Assembly (NCBI RefSeq): GCF_003386795.1
Contig: NZ_QTUC01000001.1
Span: 3,348,001 to 3,412,000, forward strand
DNA: 64,000 nucleotides
Reading direction: 5' to 3'
DNA from: Thermasporomyces composti
GTDB lineage: Bacteria; Actinomycetota; Actinomycetes; Propionibacteriales; Actinopolymorphaceae
Shown here piece after piece: positions 53,873-61,906 of the stretch. A program made the translations under genes and the position numbers. Each line of letters opens with the position of its first letter. The stretch's first letter is position 1. The notes under the pieces are model-generated. The model did no database searches. It was not told the origin of the DNA and saw only the letters and a program-made list of their open reading frames with translations.

Positions 53873-54550
53873 ATGAAAGGTCGCATTCTGATCGTCGACG
53901 ACGACCCGGCACTGTCGGAGATGCTAGGGATCGTCCTGCGCAACGAGAACATGGAGGCGCTGTTCTGCGACTCCGGGGAGGCGGCGCTCGCCAAGGTGCG
54001 CGAGACGAAGCCTGACGTGGTCCTGCTCGACCTCATGCTCCCCGGCAAGGACGGCATCGAGGTGTGCCGGGAGATCCGTGCCGAGTCGGATGTCCCCATC
54101 GTCATGCTGACCGCGAAGACGGACACCGTCGACGTCGTGCTCGGCCTGGAGTCGGGTGCCGATGACTACGTCGTCAAGCCGTTCAAGCCGAAGGAGCTCG
54201 TGGCCCGCATCCGGGCCCGGTTGCGGCGGGTCGACCAGGCGATCCCCGAGACCTTGCGCATCGGGGACCTGGTGATCGACGTGCCGGGTCACTCGGTGAA
54301 GCGGGACGGCGTACCGATTCCGCTCACCCCGCTGGAGTTCGACCTGCTCGTGTGCCTGGCCCGCAAGCCCTGGCAGGTCTTCAACCGGGAGGAACTACTC
54401 GAGCAGGTCTGGGGCTACCGCCACGCGGCTGACACCCGACTGGTCAACGTCCACGTGCAGCGGTTGCGAAGCAAGATCGAGAAGGACCCGGAACACCCGC
54501 AGATCGTCGTCACAGTTCGGGGCGTGGGGTACAAGGCCGGACCGCCGTGA
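53873..54550 (+). CDS. mtrA: Two-component response regulator MtrA
   Basis: 225 aa from ATG at 53873. OmpR/PhoB type. Receiver: acidic DDD at 9-11, phosphorylated Asp53 (VVLLDLMLPGKDG), Thr80 and Lys102 (YVVKPFKPKEL). Winged-helix DNA-binding domain: PLTPLEFDLLVCLARKPWQVFNREELLEQVWGYRHAADTRLVNVHVQRLRSKIEKDPEHPQIVVTVRGVGYK in outline. The sequence type and the following mtrB-lpqB identify it as MtrA, which links cell division, wall metabolism and (in Streptomyces) development. No clear ribosome site; GACGAT 6 bases before the ATG would fit a leaderless -10 element but is weak. Confidence 0.95.
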   Translation: MKGRILIVDDDPALSEMLGIVLRNENMEALFCDSGEAALAKVRETKPDVVLLDLMLPGKDGIEVCREIRAESDVPIVMLTAKTDTVDVVLGLESGADDYVVKPFKPKELVARIRARLRRVDQAIPETLRIGDLVIDVPGHSVKRDGVPIPLTPLEFDLLVCLARKPWQVFNREELLEQVWGYRHAADTRLVNVHVQRLRSKIEKDPEHPQIVVTVRGVGYKAGPP

Positions 54551-54835
54551 TGAGGCGTGTTCATCCGGGTTCGACTGACCCGGGCGCGGCGGCGCCCGGG
54601 GAGCCGCACGCTGGTGCGCCCGGGTGGCGTCGGCGAGGCGAGGAGCCGGCCTCGTCACCGGCGTCTCCCATCGCTTAGAGTCTGGTCCTCACCTACCCAG
54701 CCCCCGGGACGACTCGGCACTCCTCGGTCCGAGCCGCGCTCTCGGACCCGACGGCGCGGACGCCGAGGACGGAGCTGTCGAGGTCGTCGACCTTCGTCGA
54801 GTGGTGACGCTCTCCCTGACCCCACGTCCGGACAC

Positions 54836-56491
54836 ATGCGGATCATCAGCGCGGTGCTCGCACCGCCCCAGCGCCTCGCCAGGCGGGTCGTCGCCGTCTG
54901 GCGGCGTTCCCTGCAGGTGCGGGTGGTCACCGGCACGCTCGTGCTGTCCGCGGTGGTCACCGCGTTCGCGGGGTGGATCCTGCTCCGCCAGGTGACCGAA
55001 GGACTCCTCGACGCGAAGATCGCCGCGTCGTTGGCGGAGGCCTCCGCTGGGTTCCGGACCGCCCAAGCGGCGATCGACGCCGCCGAGCCGACAGGCGACC
55101 CGAGCGAGCTCACCACGCAGCTGGCGGAGGACATCGCCTCGCGGGGCGCTTCCGGCGGTCTCTACGACGTCGTCCTGGACGTGATCCCGACCGAGGGCGG
55201 CTTCCGGACGGTCGCGCGGTCCAGCCGGCGCACGGTCTTGAGCTCGAGCGTTCCGGACGGGCTCCGGCAGCGGGTGCGCGAAGACGAGATCGCCTACCAG
55301 TACACCCTGATCCACCGGGGCGGCGGGGAGACCTCGCCCGGGCTGGCGGTGGGCTCCAGGCTGCGGGAGCCGCGTAGCGGGGCGGCGCTCGACCTGTACT
55401 ACCTGTTCGACCTCCAGCAGCAACAGCAGGTCCTCACCCTGCTCACCCGGTCGTTGGTCGCGGTGGGAGCGCTGATCGTCGCGCTCCTGGGGGGTGTGGC
55501 GTGGTTCGTCACCCGGCAGGTCGTCACGCCGGTGCGACAGGCGCGCCAGGTGGCCGAGCGTCTCGCCGCCGGTCTGCTCGACCAGCGTATGCAGGTCCGG
55601 GGCGAGGACGACCTGGCGCGCCTCGCGACGTCGTTCAACCAGATGGCGGCGAGCCTGCAGCGTCAGATCCGGCAGCTGGAGGAGCTCTCCCGCGTGCAGC
55701 GCCGCTTCGTCTCCGACGTCTCCCACGAGCTGCGGACTCCGCTCACCACCGTCCGCATGGCGGCCGACGTCCTCCACGAGTCCCGGAGCGAGTTCCCGCC
55801 CGCCACGGCCCGCGCCGCGGAGCTGCTGCAGACCGAGCTCGACCGCTTCGAGGCGCTGCTCAGCGACCTGCTGGAGATCAGCCGGTTCGACGCCCACGCC
55901 GCCAGCCTCGAGCTGGAGGACGTCGACCTGCGCGACGTGGCGCGTCGGGTCGTCGAGGCTGCCCGGCCACTCGCCGCCCGCAAGGGCAGTGAGATCGACC
56001 TGCGCCTGCCGGCCGAGCCCAGCGTGGCCCAGGTCGACTACCGCCGGATCGAACGGGTGCTGCGCAACCTCGTCGTCAACGCCATCGAGTACGGCGAGGG
56101 ACGGGACATCATCGTCCGCGTGGCGGCCGACGAGTCGGCGGCCGCCGTCTCGGTGCGCGACTTCGGCATCGGGCTCAAGCCCGGTGAGGCCGCCATGGTC
56201 TTCGAGCGCTTCTGGCGAGCCGACCCCGCTCGAGCCCGCACCACCGGCGGAACTGGCCTGGGCTTGGCGATCGCGATGGAGGACGTCCTCTTGCACGGCG
56301 GCTGGTTGCAGGCGTGGGGTGAGCCGCAGCGAGGCGCACACTTCCGGATGACGCTGCCGCGCAAGGCGAAGGCGCCGCTCGATCACTCACCCATTCCGCT
56401 CGTCCCCGACGAGAGCGGCACGGTCGACGCGGACCACGCCGGCGTGCAACCGCACGAATCCGCTGCCCTCCCGGGCTCGGGACAGCCGTAG
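54836..56491 (+). CDS. mtrB: Sensor histidine kinase MtrB
   Basis: 551 aa if ATG 54836 starts; the frame is open back to 54557 with Arg-rich sequence lacking homology. Helix 1 at about 30-51, an extracytoplasmic sensor loop (52-195), helix 2 at about 200-225, HAMP (226-278), then the dimerisation domain with His297 (FVSDVSHELRTPLTTVRMAAD). The ATP-binding N box is NLVVNAIEYGEG; the G boxes are DFGIGLKPGE and GGTGLGLAIAMEDVLLHGG. It phosphorylates MtrA; LpqB modulates it in mycobacteria. 285 bp separate it from mtrA, longer than usual. Confidence 0.93.
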   Translation: MRIISAVLAPPQRLARRVVAVWRRSLQVRVVTGTLVLSAVVTAFAGWILLRQVTEGLLDAKIAASLAEASAGFRTAQAAIDAAEPTGDPSELTTQLAEDIASRGASGGLYDVVLDVIPTEGGFRTVARSSRRTVLSSSVPDGLRQRVREDEIAYQYTLIHRGGGETSPGLAVGSRLREPRSGAALDLYYLFDLQQQQQVLTLLTRSLVAVGALIVALLGGVAWFVTRQVVTPVRQARQVAERLAAGLLDQRMQVRGEDDLARLATSFNQMAASLQRQIRQLEELSRVQRRFVSDVSHELRTPLTTVRMAADVLHESRSEFPPATARAAELLQTELDRFEALLSDLLEISRFDAHAASLELEDVDLRDVARRVVEAARPLAARKGSEIDLRLPAEPSVAQVDYRRIERVLRNLVVNAIEYGEGRDIIVRVAADESAAAVSVRDFGIGLKPGEAAMVFERFWRADPARARTTGGTGLGLAIAMEDVLLHGGWLQAWGEPQRGAHFRMTLPRKAKAPLDHSPIPLVPDESGTVDADHAGVQPHESAALPGSGQP

Positions 56492-56501
56492 GGGAGAAGC
56501 G

Positions 56502-58247
56502 ATGAGAAGACGGGCCATCGTCGCCGCTGTGCTCGCGCTGGTCGGCGTGCTCGCCAGCTGTGCCCGTGTCCCGACCAGCGGTCCGGTGCGTTTCGAACCC
56601 ATGGGCACCAGCTCACCAGGACGAACCTCCATCCCGGTGCTTGTCAGCGGACCCGATCCCGGCGACAGCGCCCAGCAGGTGGCCCGTGGGTTCCTCGACT
56701 CGATGGCCAGCTACCAGGCGGGTCAACCGATCTCCCGCAAGTACCTCGCGCCGTCGGTCGCCGAGCGTTGGCAGCCCAGTGGTGTCTTCGTCTACGACAG
56801 CGCCGTGTGGCCGCTGTCGGAGCCTGAGCCGGGTCGGGTGCTCATCGACGTGCCGTTGGTGGCGCACGTGGGACCTGGTGGCGCGTGGACCTCCGCGCAC
56901 CCGGGCGAGAGGGTCAAGCTCGACCTGGGGATGACGAAGGTCGACGGCGAGTGGCGGATCAGCAATCCTCCCGACGCCCTCATCATGTCCACCTTCAACT
57001 TCAACCGCGAGTTCGCGCAACACAACCTGTACTTCTTCGACCCCAACTTCGAGATCCTGGTCCCGGATCCGGTCTACCTGCCGATTCGGGGCCACCTCGA
57101 GACGCTCTTGGTCAACGCGCTGTTGCGGGGTCCTTCGCCGTGGCTGCGGCCCGCCGTCCAGTCGGCTCTTCCCGCTGGCACACGGTTGGCGACGCCAGCG
57201 GTCACGGTCGAGGACTCCGTGGCGAGAATCGACCTCACCGGCGACATCGCCAACCTGTCCGACTCCCAGCGGCGGTTCATCCTCGCCCAGCTGGCATGGA
57301 CGCTGGGTCAGGTGCCGGGCGTGCGCAAGGTGGAGGTGACCTCCGACCGGGTCTCCCTCGGTGTCGAGGACGCGGGCGTCCGACCGGAGAGCGAGAAGTG
57401 GCCCATCTACGACCCCATGGTCGCGGGCGCCGCCCGCGGAGCGTACGCCCTGTCGAAGGGGCGACTCGTCATCCTCGGTCCGGACCGGACGGTACCTGTG
57501 CGCGGCCCCCTGGGGCAGGTCGATCTGGACGCCCGGTCCATCGCGGTGAGCCTGTTCGCCGAGCGTGACGTGGCTCAGCCGCGGGAAGGCGACAAGCCGG
57601 CGTCGGCGCACTGGCTCGCCACCGTCTCGAGCGACGGCACGACGGTGCGGGTGCACAGCTCGGCCGGAGAGACCCGGACGGTGCTGCAAGGCACGGACAT
57701 CGTCGAGCCGTCGTGGGACCGCACGGGCCAGCTGTGGATGACCGACCGTCGGGGCGGCCGGGCTCGAATCCTCGTCCGCGACTTGTCCGAGCGCCTGTTC
57801 CAGGTCGCCGCCCCCGGCTTGACCGGCAAGGACGTCCGCGCCCTCAAGGTTTCTCGCGAGGGTGCGCGGGTGGCAGCCTTGGTCGAGGAGTCCGGCCGCA
57901 CCAACCTGTACGTGGGTCGAATCGAACGTGGGGACGCGATGAACGCGATCCGTGGGCTGCGCCAGATCCGCGTCCCCTTGACGTCGATGACCGACCTCGC
58001 GTGGGCTGACCTGGATCGGATCGTCGTGCTCGGCCGGGAGGGCGAGTCGCCGGCGCGTCCCACCCTGGTCTCCGTCGACGGCTCGCAGGTGGAGTTCCTC
58101 GGCAGCGGCCCGAACGCACACGCGCTGGCGGCGGCCCCCGGCCAGCCGGTCCTCCTCGCCGCCGAGGACGGTCGGCTGTACGTCGAGCACAGCGACTACC
58201 GCTGGGCCGTCAGAGGAGAGGGCACGTGCCCGGCGTACCCCGGATGA
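56502..58247 (+). CDS. lpqB: Lipoprotein LpqB
   Basis: 581 aa from ATG at 56502, 10 bp after mtrB. The signal peptide ends in the lipobox LASC with Cys20 as the lipidated residue. Two GerMN-like domains follow (SRKYLAPSVAERWQPSGVFVY; GHLETLLVNALLRGPSPWLRPAVQSALPAGT), then a beta-propeller-like C-terminal half (TVSSDGTTVRVHSSAGETRTVLQGTDIVEPSWDRTGQLWMTDR). In mycobacteria LpqB binds the MtrB sensor outside the membrane and tunes its activity. Downstream comF-like gene overlaps by 22 bp. Confidence 0.95.
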   Translation: MRRRAIVAAVLALVGVLASCARVPTSGPVRFEPMGTSSPGRTSIPVLVSGPDPGDSAQQVARGFLDSMASYQAGQPISRKYLAPSVAERWQPSGVFVYDSAVWPLSEPEPGRVLIDVPLVAHVGPGGAWTSAHPGERVKLDLGMTKVDGEWRISNPPDALIMSTFNFNREFAQHNLYFFDPNFEILVPDPVYLPIRGHLETLLVNALLRGPSPWLRPAVQSALPAGTRLATPAVTVEDSVARIDLTGDIANLSDSQRRFILAQLAWTLGQVPGVRKVEVTSDRVSLGVEDAGVRPESEKWPIYDPMVAGAARGAYALSKGRLVILGPDRTVPVRGPLGQVDLDARSIAVSLFAERDVAQPREGDKPASAHWLATVSSDGTTVRVHSSAGETRTVLQGTDIVEPSWDRTGQLWMTDRRGGRARILVRDLSERLFQVAAPGLTGKDVRALKVSREGARVAALVEESGRTNLYVGRIERGDAMNAIRGLRQIRVPLTSMTDLAWADLDRIVVLGREGESPARPTLVSVDGSQVEFLGSGPNAHALAAAPGQPVLLAAEDGRLYVEHSDYRWAVRGEGTCPAYPG

Positions 58248-59056
58248 ACCCCGGCCCCACGTCCGGGGGGTACTCCGCACCCGGAGCACCCGGAGGGTCC
58301 CCCACCTCCGGGGGATGGCGGAGATCCGCGTGGTCGGGTGTCGTGGCTGGCCTTGGGGCGCGCGTCGACGACCTTCTCGACCTCGTGCTGGGCGGTAGGT
58401 GTGCCGGGTGTGACCGACCGGGCCGTGCCCTGTGTCGGGACTGCGCGCGAGAGTTCGAGGGCCGGGTGTTCGCGGCGCGGCCCGACCCGGCGCCTTTGGA
58501 GCTGCCGCCGGTCTTCGCGCTCGCTCGGTACGAGGGTGTCGTCCGGTCTGTCCTGCTCGCCCACAAGGAGCGTGGTCGAACGAGGCTCGCCAAGCCACTG
58601 GGCGCGGCGCTCGGTCGCGTCCTCGCGACCACCGCGGGCCCCGGAGACGTCGTGGTGATGGTGCCCTCCAGGAGGGCGGCGATCCGGACACGGGGGTATG
58701 ACCCGCTCGCGCGCATCGCTCGCCACGCGGTCGCGAACAGCCGACTCCTGGGTCGACCTCTCCGGATCTGTCCGGCTCTGGCGCTGGCCCGTCCCGTCGC
58801 CGACCAGGTGGGGCTCAGCGCCGCCGCACGGGTGGCGAACCTCTCGGGGGCTATGACCGTTCGGCGAGGTTTCGCGAGCTATCTGGCCGGCCGCACGATC
58901 GTGCTCCTCGACGACGTGGTGACGACGGGCGCCACGCTCGCCGAGGCGGCGCGGGCGCTGCGTGATGTCGGCGGGAGGGTCCGCGCGGCCGTCGTGGTGG
59001 CGGCGACCAGCAAGGGCCCGGACTCTTCGCTCGCCCGGGTTTTCGGACCGGCCTGA
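58226..59056 (+). CDS. ComF family phosphoribosyltransferase-like protein
   Basis: 276 aa from GTG 58226 with GAGGAGAG upstream; ATG 58244 (ATGA overlap with lpqB) is the alternative, and the N-terminal ~30 residues are low-complexity (SGGYSAPGAPGGSPTSGGW). A zinc-type Cys cluster RCAGCDRPGRALCRDC (about 58-73) precedes the PRTase fold, with VPSRRAAIRTRGYDPL and the PRPP loop TIVLLDDVVTTGATLAEAARAL. ComF proteins take part in DNA uptake in some bacteria, but in actinobacteria this gene simply follows lpqB and its substrate is unknown. Confidence 0.87.
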   Translation: MPGVPRMNPGPTSGGYSAPGAPGGSPTSGGWRRSAWSGVVAGLGARVDDLLDLVLGGRCAGCDRPGRALCRDCAREFEGRVFAARPDPAPLELPPVFALARYEGVVRSVLLAHKERGRTRLAKPLGAALGRVLATTAGPGDVVVMVPSRRAAIRTRGYDPLARIARHAVANSRLLGRPLRICPALALARPVADQVGLSAAARVANLSGAMTVRRGFASYLAGRTIVLLDDVVTTGATLAEAARALRDVGGRVRAAVVVAATSKGPDSSLARVFGPA

Positions 59057-59557
59057 GCGGGCTAGCGTTGCCGCATGGCACCCGCCCGGGTCCGTGGTTG
59101 CGCTGGACGTCGCCCTCGGGTCGGCGTTCAGCAAGCCGATGCCAGCCGCAGGCGAAACGGCCCACGTAAGGCGACTTCTCGTCGACCGATCACGGTGCGG
59201 CTTAGAGGTAAGCCCTGCCTCGCCCGAAGGTCGGATGCCTTCTGGTGCGGGAGAAGGGGGGTAGTGGCGCAGAGCGCACCCGCTGCCGCGAGACCCTCGG
59301 CAGGCGAATGTGGGGACGAAGACCAGGTCGGCCGGGCGGGTGCCACCCATTCCGTGGTCGTCCTCAGCCCATGCCTCTCCCGGGCTCATGCCCGCCCTTG
59401 TGCTCAGGTCCGTCTTTGCGCGCATGCGACGCACATCACCGGGGCCGGATGTCTCGTCGGCGAAGAAGTGGGGTACGACCCAAATACGCCTTCTCGGCTC
59501 CCGCGGAGGTGGTCGTAGGCGTCATCGGCCTCGAGATCCGATGTGGAGGAGGTTCAG
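59057..59557. other. Long region upstream of hpf, no gene found
   Basis: 501 bases between comF and hpf. Reading frames here have no convincing start sites or homology. The region is moderately less GC-rich between 59400 and 59520. No clear housekeeping promoter was identified; GTCT-N16-GGGTAC (about 59452-59477) is a weak match to a stress-sigma (SigB-type) promoter. A long regulated leader for the hibernation factor would be reasonable. Confidence 0.35.
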
Positions 59558-60241
59558 GTGGACGTCGTGGTGCTGGGTCGCCACTGTGAGGTGACCGAAC
59601 GCTTTCGCCGGCACGTCGAGGACAAGATGGCCCGGCTGGAGAAGTTCGCTTCCCGACTTCACCGAGTCGAGGTCGTGGTCTCCAAGGAGAACACCAGGGA
59701 CGCCTCTCAGTCCGAGCGCGTCGAGCTGACCGTGATCATGCGCGGCCCGGTCGTTCGGGCCGAGGCGGCCGCGGTCAACCGCTACGTCGCTCTCGACCTC
59801 GCGCTCGACAAGCTGATCAGCCGCCTTCGCAGAGCCATCGACCGGCGACGCGTGCATCGCGGTGCCCGCGCTCCCATGTCGGTCGCCGAGGCGACCTCGG
59901 GTCCGCTCAAGGACGCCACCGCTCCGGCGGAGGTTGTCCGCGGCGAGACGGAGCCGGCCGAGACGGAGGAGTCCACGACGGGCGCCGCCAGCACGGTGGC
60001 GGGCATGGAGGTGGTCGGCGAAGGGCCGCTCGTCGTCCGCGAGAAGACCCACGTGGCCGCTCCCATGACGCTCGACCAGGCGCTGTACGAGATGGAGCTC
60101 GTCGGCCACGACTTCTACCTGTTCGTCGACGCGGACACGCACCAGCCGAGCGTCGTGTACCGCCGGAAGGGCTACGACTACGGCGTGATCCGTCTCGAGA
60201 CCCAGGCCCGACCGGCGGCGGCGTCCGGGGGAGGAGGGTGA
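59558..60241 (+). CDS. hpf: Ribosome hibernation promoting factor, long form
   Basis: 227 aa from GTG at 59558, 5 bases after a perfect GGAGGAGG (59545-59552); a GTG at 59543 lies inside that site and is rejected. The N-terminal S30AE domain is VDVVVLGRHCEVTERFRRHVEDKMARLEKFASRLHRVEVVVSKE and ALDLALDKLISRLRRAIDRRRVHRG. A variable acidic linker runs about 110-165. The C-terminal dimerisation domain is MTLDQALYEMELVGHDFYLFVDADTHQPSVVYRRKGYDYGVIRL. Long HPF pairs 70S ribosomes into inactive 100S dimers. The two-domain length shows that this single protein suffices. Confidence 0.93.
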   Translation: MDVVVLGRHCEVTERFRRHVEDKMARLEKFASRLHRVEVVVSKENTRDASQSERVELTVIMRGPVVRAEAAAVNRYVALDLALDKLISRLRRAIDRRRVHRGARAPMSVAEATSGPLKDATAPAEVVRGETEPAETEESTTGAASTVAGMEVVGEGPLVVREKTHVAAPMTLDQALYEMELVGHDFYLFVDADTHQPSVVYRRKGYDYGVIRLETQARPAAASGGGG

Positions 60242-60468
60242 GCGGGGCCCACCGGGAGTGGGTCGGCGAGCCACCGTCCTGACGGAACGCCTGGCAGATT
60301 CAGGTGTTTTATCCAGGTTTGTGTGGGTCAGGATGTGTGTCGTCCGAGCCTTCGGACGCCGAACTTTCGGACAGGCCATCTTCCGTGGGCTTGGACATAC
60401 TCCGGCGAGGCCACGCCGCTCGTTCCGGCCCGCGCTCCACGCGGCGGCGAAGGCCACCGGGGTTCGGA

Positions 60469-60496
60469 GCGGCTGCCCGGCGTGGGAGGCAGCCGC
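60469..60496. terminator. Hairpin between hpf and the GNAT gene
   Basis: GCGGCTGCC (60469-60477) pairs perfectly with GGCAGCCGC (60488-60496) around a 10-base loop, in the 361-bp interval 60242-60602 between convergent genes. Candidate bidirectional terminator. Nothing else was recognised in that interval; open frames there are antisense extensions. Confidence 0.45.
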
Positions 60497-60602
60497 CCCT
60501 TTCCGGTGGGCGTGGGGCTTCTCGGATCCGGTCAGGGCTTTCCGGAGACCTGCTCCGTTCGAGCGCCTGCGTCGACCCAGCGGACTGGGCGGCTTCGCTC
60601 AG

Positions 60603-61745
60603 TCAGTCGATGTCGTCCCTCAGCCAGTCAGCCGACGTGACGTCCTCGGCGAGCAGGTCGAACACCACCATGTCGGTGAAGCTGCCGTCGCCCAGTTGCT
60701 GGGCCGCTCGCCAGACGCCGGCCGGACGCAGCCCGGCACGTTCGGCGACCCGCTGGGAGGCCACGTTCTGTGCCGCGGCGCGGAGCGTCAGTCGGCGCAG
60801 GCCCAGGCCACCGTCGTCGACGGGGATCAGGGCGTGCCGCACGATCAGGCGGGCCGCCTCGGTGGCCACGCCTCGGCCCCGAGCTCCCGGGTGCACCCAG
60901 TAGCCGAGCTCGGCCGTTCCGGTGCTCTGGTCGATGTCGTTGAGCCCGAACGCGCCGATGCACGCGTCCGTGTCGGGGTCGGCCACCGCCCAGTGGACCC
61001 CGCGGCCGGACGCGTGCGCCTCCTCGCGGCCGTGGATGAAGGAGAGCGCCTCCGCTGTCGTGTAGGGGTCGGGGAGGTGAGTGAGCCAGTGCCGGGTGAG
61101 CGGGTCGGTGCAGCCCTCCACGACCGCGTCGGCGTCGGACTCGCGGAACGGACGCAAGACGCACCGCCTGCCGCGCAGGACGGCCGCGGTGTACCACGGG
61201 TTCGTCGGCTGACGAGGATCGTCGGCGAGGAGGGAGGCCAACCAGCAGTCGGCACGGCCTTGGTCCGCGAGGACGCCAGCGCGGAGGACGCCTTCGATCC
61301 GGAACCCGACGCGCCACGCGACCCGTCGGGCTGCCCAGCTGCCCACCGGTGCCTGCCAGTGCATCGCCGACAGACCCGGGCCGGCGTCGGAGAAGGCCCA
61401 GTCGACGAGTGCTCGGAGGGCCTCCGTCATGGCGCCACGACCTCGCGCGGAGGGGCGGAGGCCGTAGCTCACGTCGGCCGCGCCGCCCGGCTTGACGCGC
61501 AGGGTGACGACGCCGAGGTAGGCGTCCGAGCTGGCGTCGGCGACCGCGAGAGTGAGGTGGTCGCCGTCGCGCCAGCCACGCGGTACCTGGTCGAGGAGGA
61601 AGCGCTCGGCGTCGGCACGGGTGGCGAGGTCGGGGAAGATCATCGAGGTCGCCGGATCTCGACCGTGGTCGAGGACGTCCTCGACGTCACCGGCCCGCGG
61701 CGGTCGCAGGGCCACGGGGCCGGCCGGAAGGCGGGGAGGTTCCAT
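60603..61745 (-). CDS. Tandem-domain GNAT N-acetyltransferase
   Basis: 380 aa from ATG at 61745 (open to 61865 without homology). Two RimJ/RimL-type GNAT domains are joined head to tail. Domain 1 is about 8-190 (VALRPPRAGDVEDVLDHGRDP, acetyl-CoA loop LRPSARGRGAMTEALRALVDWAF, WAARRVAWRVGFRIEGVLR). Domain 2 is about 200-375 (CVLRPFRESDADAVVEGCTDPLTRHWL, GYWVHPGARGRGVATEAARLIVRHAL, NVASQRVAERAGLRPAGVWR). Both keep the R/QxxGxG/A-like acetyl-CoA site. Acceptor unknown; ribosomal protein or small-molecule acetylation is common in the family. Divergent from secA. Confidence 0.88.
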   Translation of the reverse strand: MEPPRLPAGPVALRPPRAGDVEDVLDHGRDPATSMIFPDLATRADAERFLLDQVPRGWRDGDHLTLAVADASSDAYLGVVTLRVKPGGAADVSYGLRPSARGRGAMTEALRALVDWAFSDAGPGLSAMHWQAPVGSWAARRVAWRVGFRIEGVLRAGVLADQGRADCWLASLLADDPRQPTNPWYTAAVLRGRRCVLRPFRESDADAVVEGCTDPLTRHWLTHLPDPYTTAEALSFIHGREEAHASGRGVHWAVADPDTDACIGAFGLNDIDQSTGTAELGYWVHPGARGRGVATEAARLIVRHALIPVDDGGLGLRRLTLRAAAQNVASQRVAERAGLRPAGVWRAAQQLGDGSFTDMVVFDLLAEDVTSADWLRDDID

Positions 61746-61906
61746 GTCGGAACATCCTGCCGTGACCGTTGTGTCGCGGGCACGGGCATTGTCTTGGGGG
61801 TGTCGCCTACCATGGCCAGAGGCGTGTCGTGAACCTCGTGTACGTCCGCGACACGACCCTCTCACGTTAGGTAGTCGCGACCTGTACGACGAGGAGCCGA
61901 GAGTCC

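Noticed and set aside
54689-58691. Long minus-strand frames over mtrB and lpqB
   Set aside because: Shadows of sense genes identified by histidine kinase boxes and the lipobox.
60258-61832. 524-codon plus-strand frame over the GNAT gene
   Set aside because: The minus strand shows two complete acetyl-CoA-binding GNAT domains; the plus frame has none.
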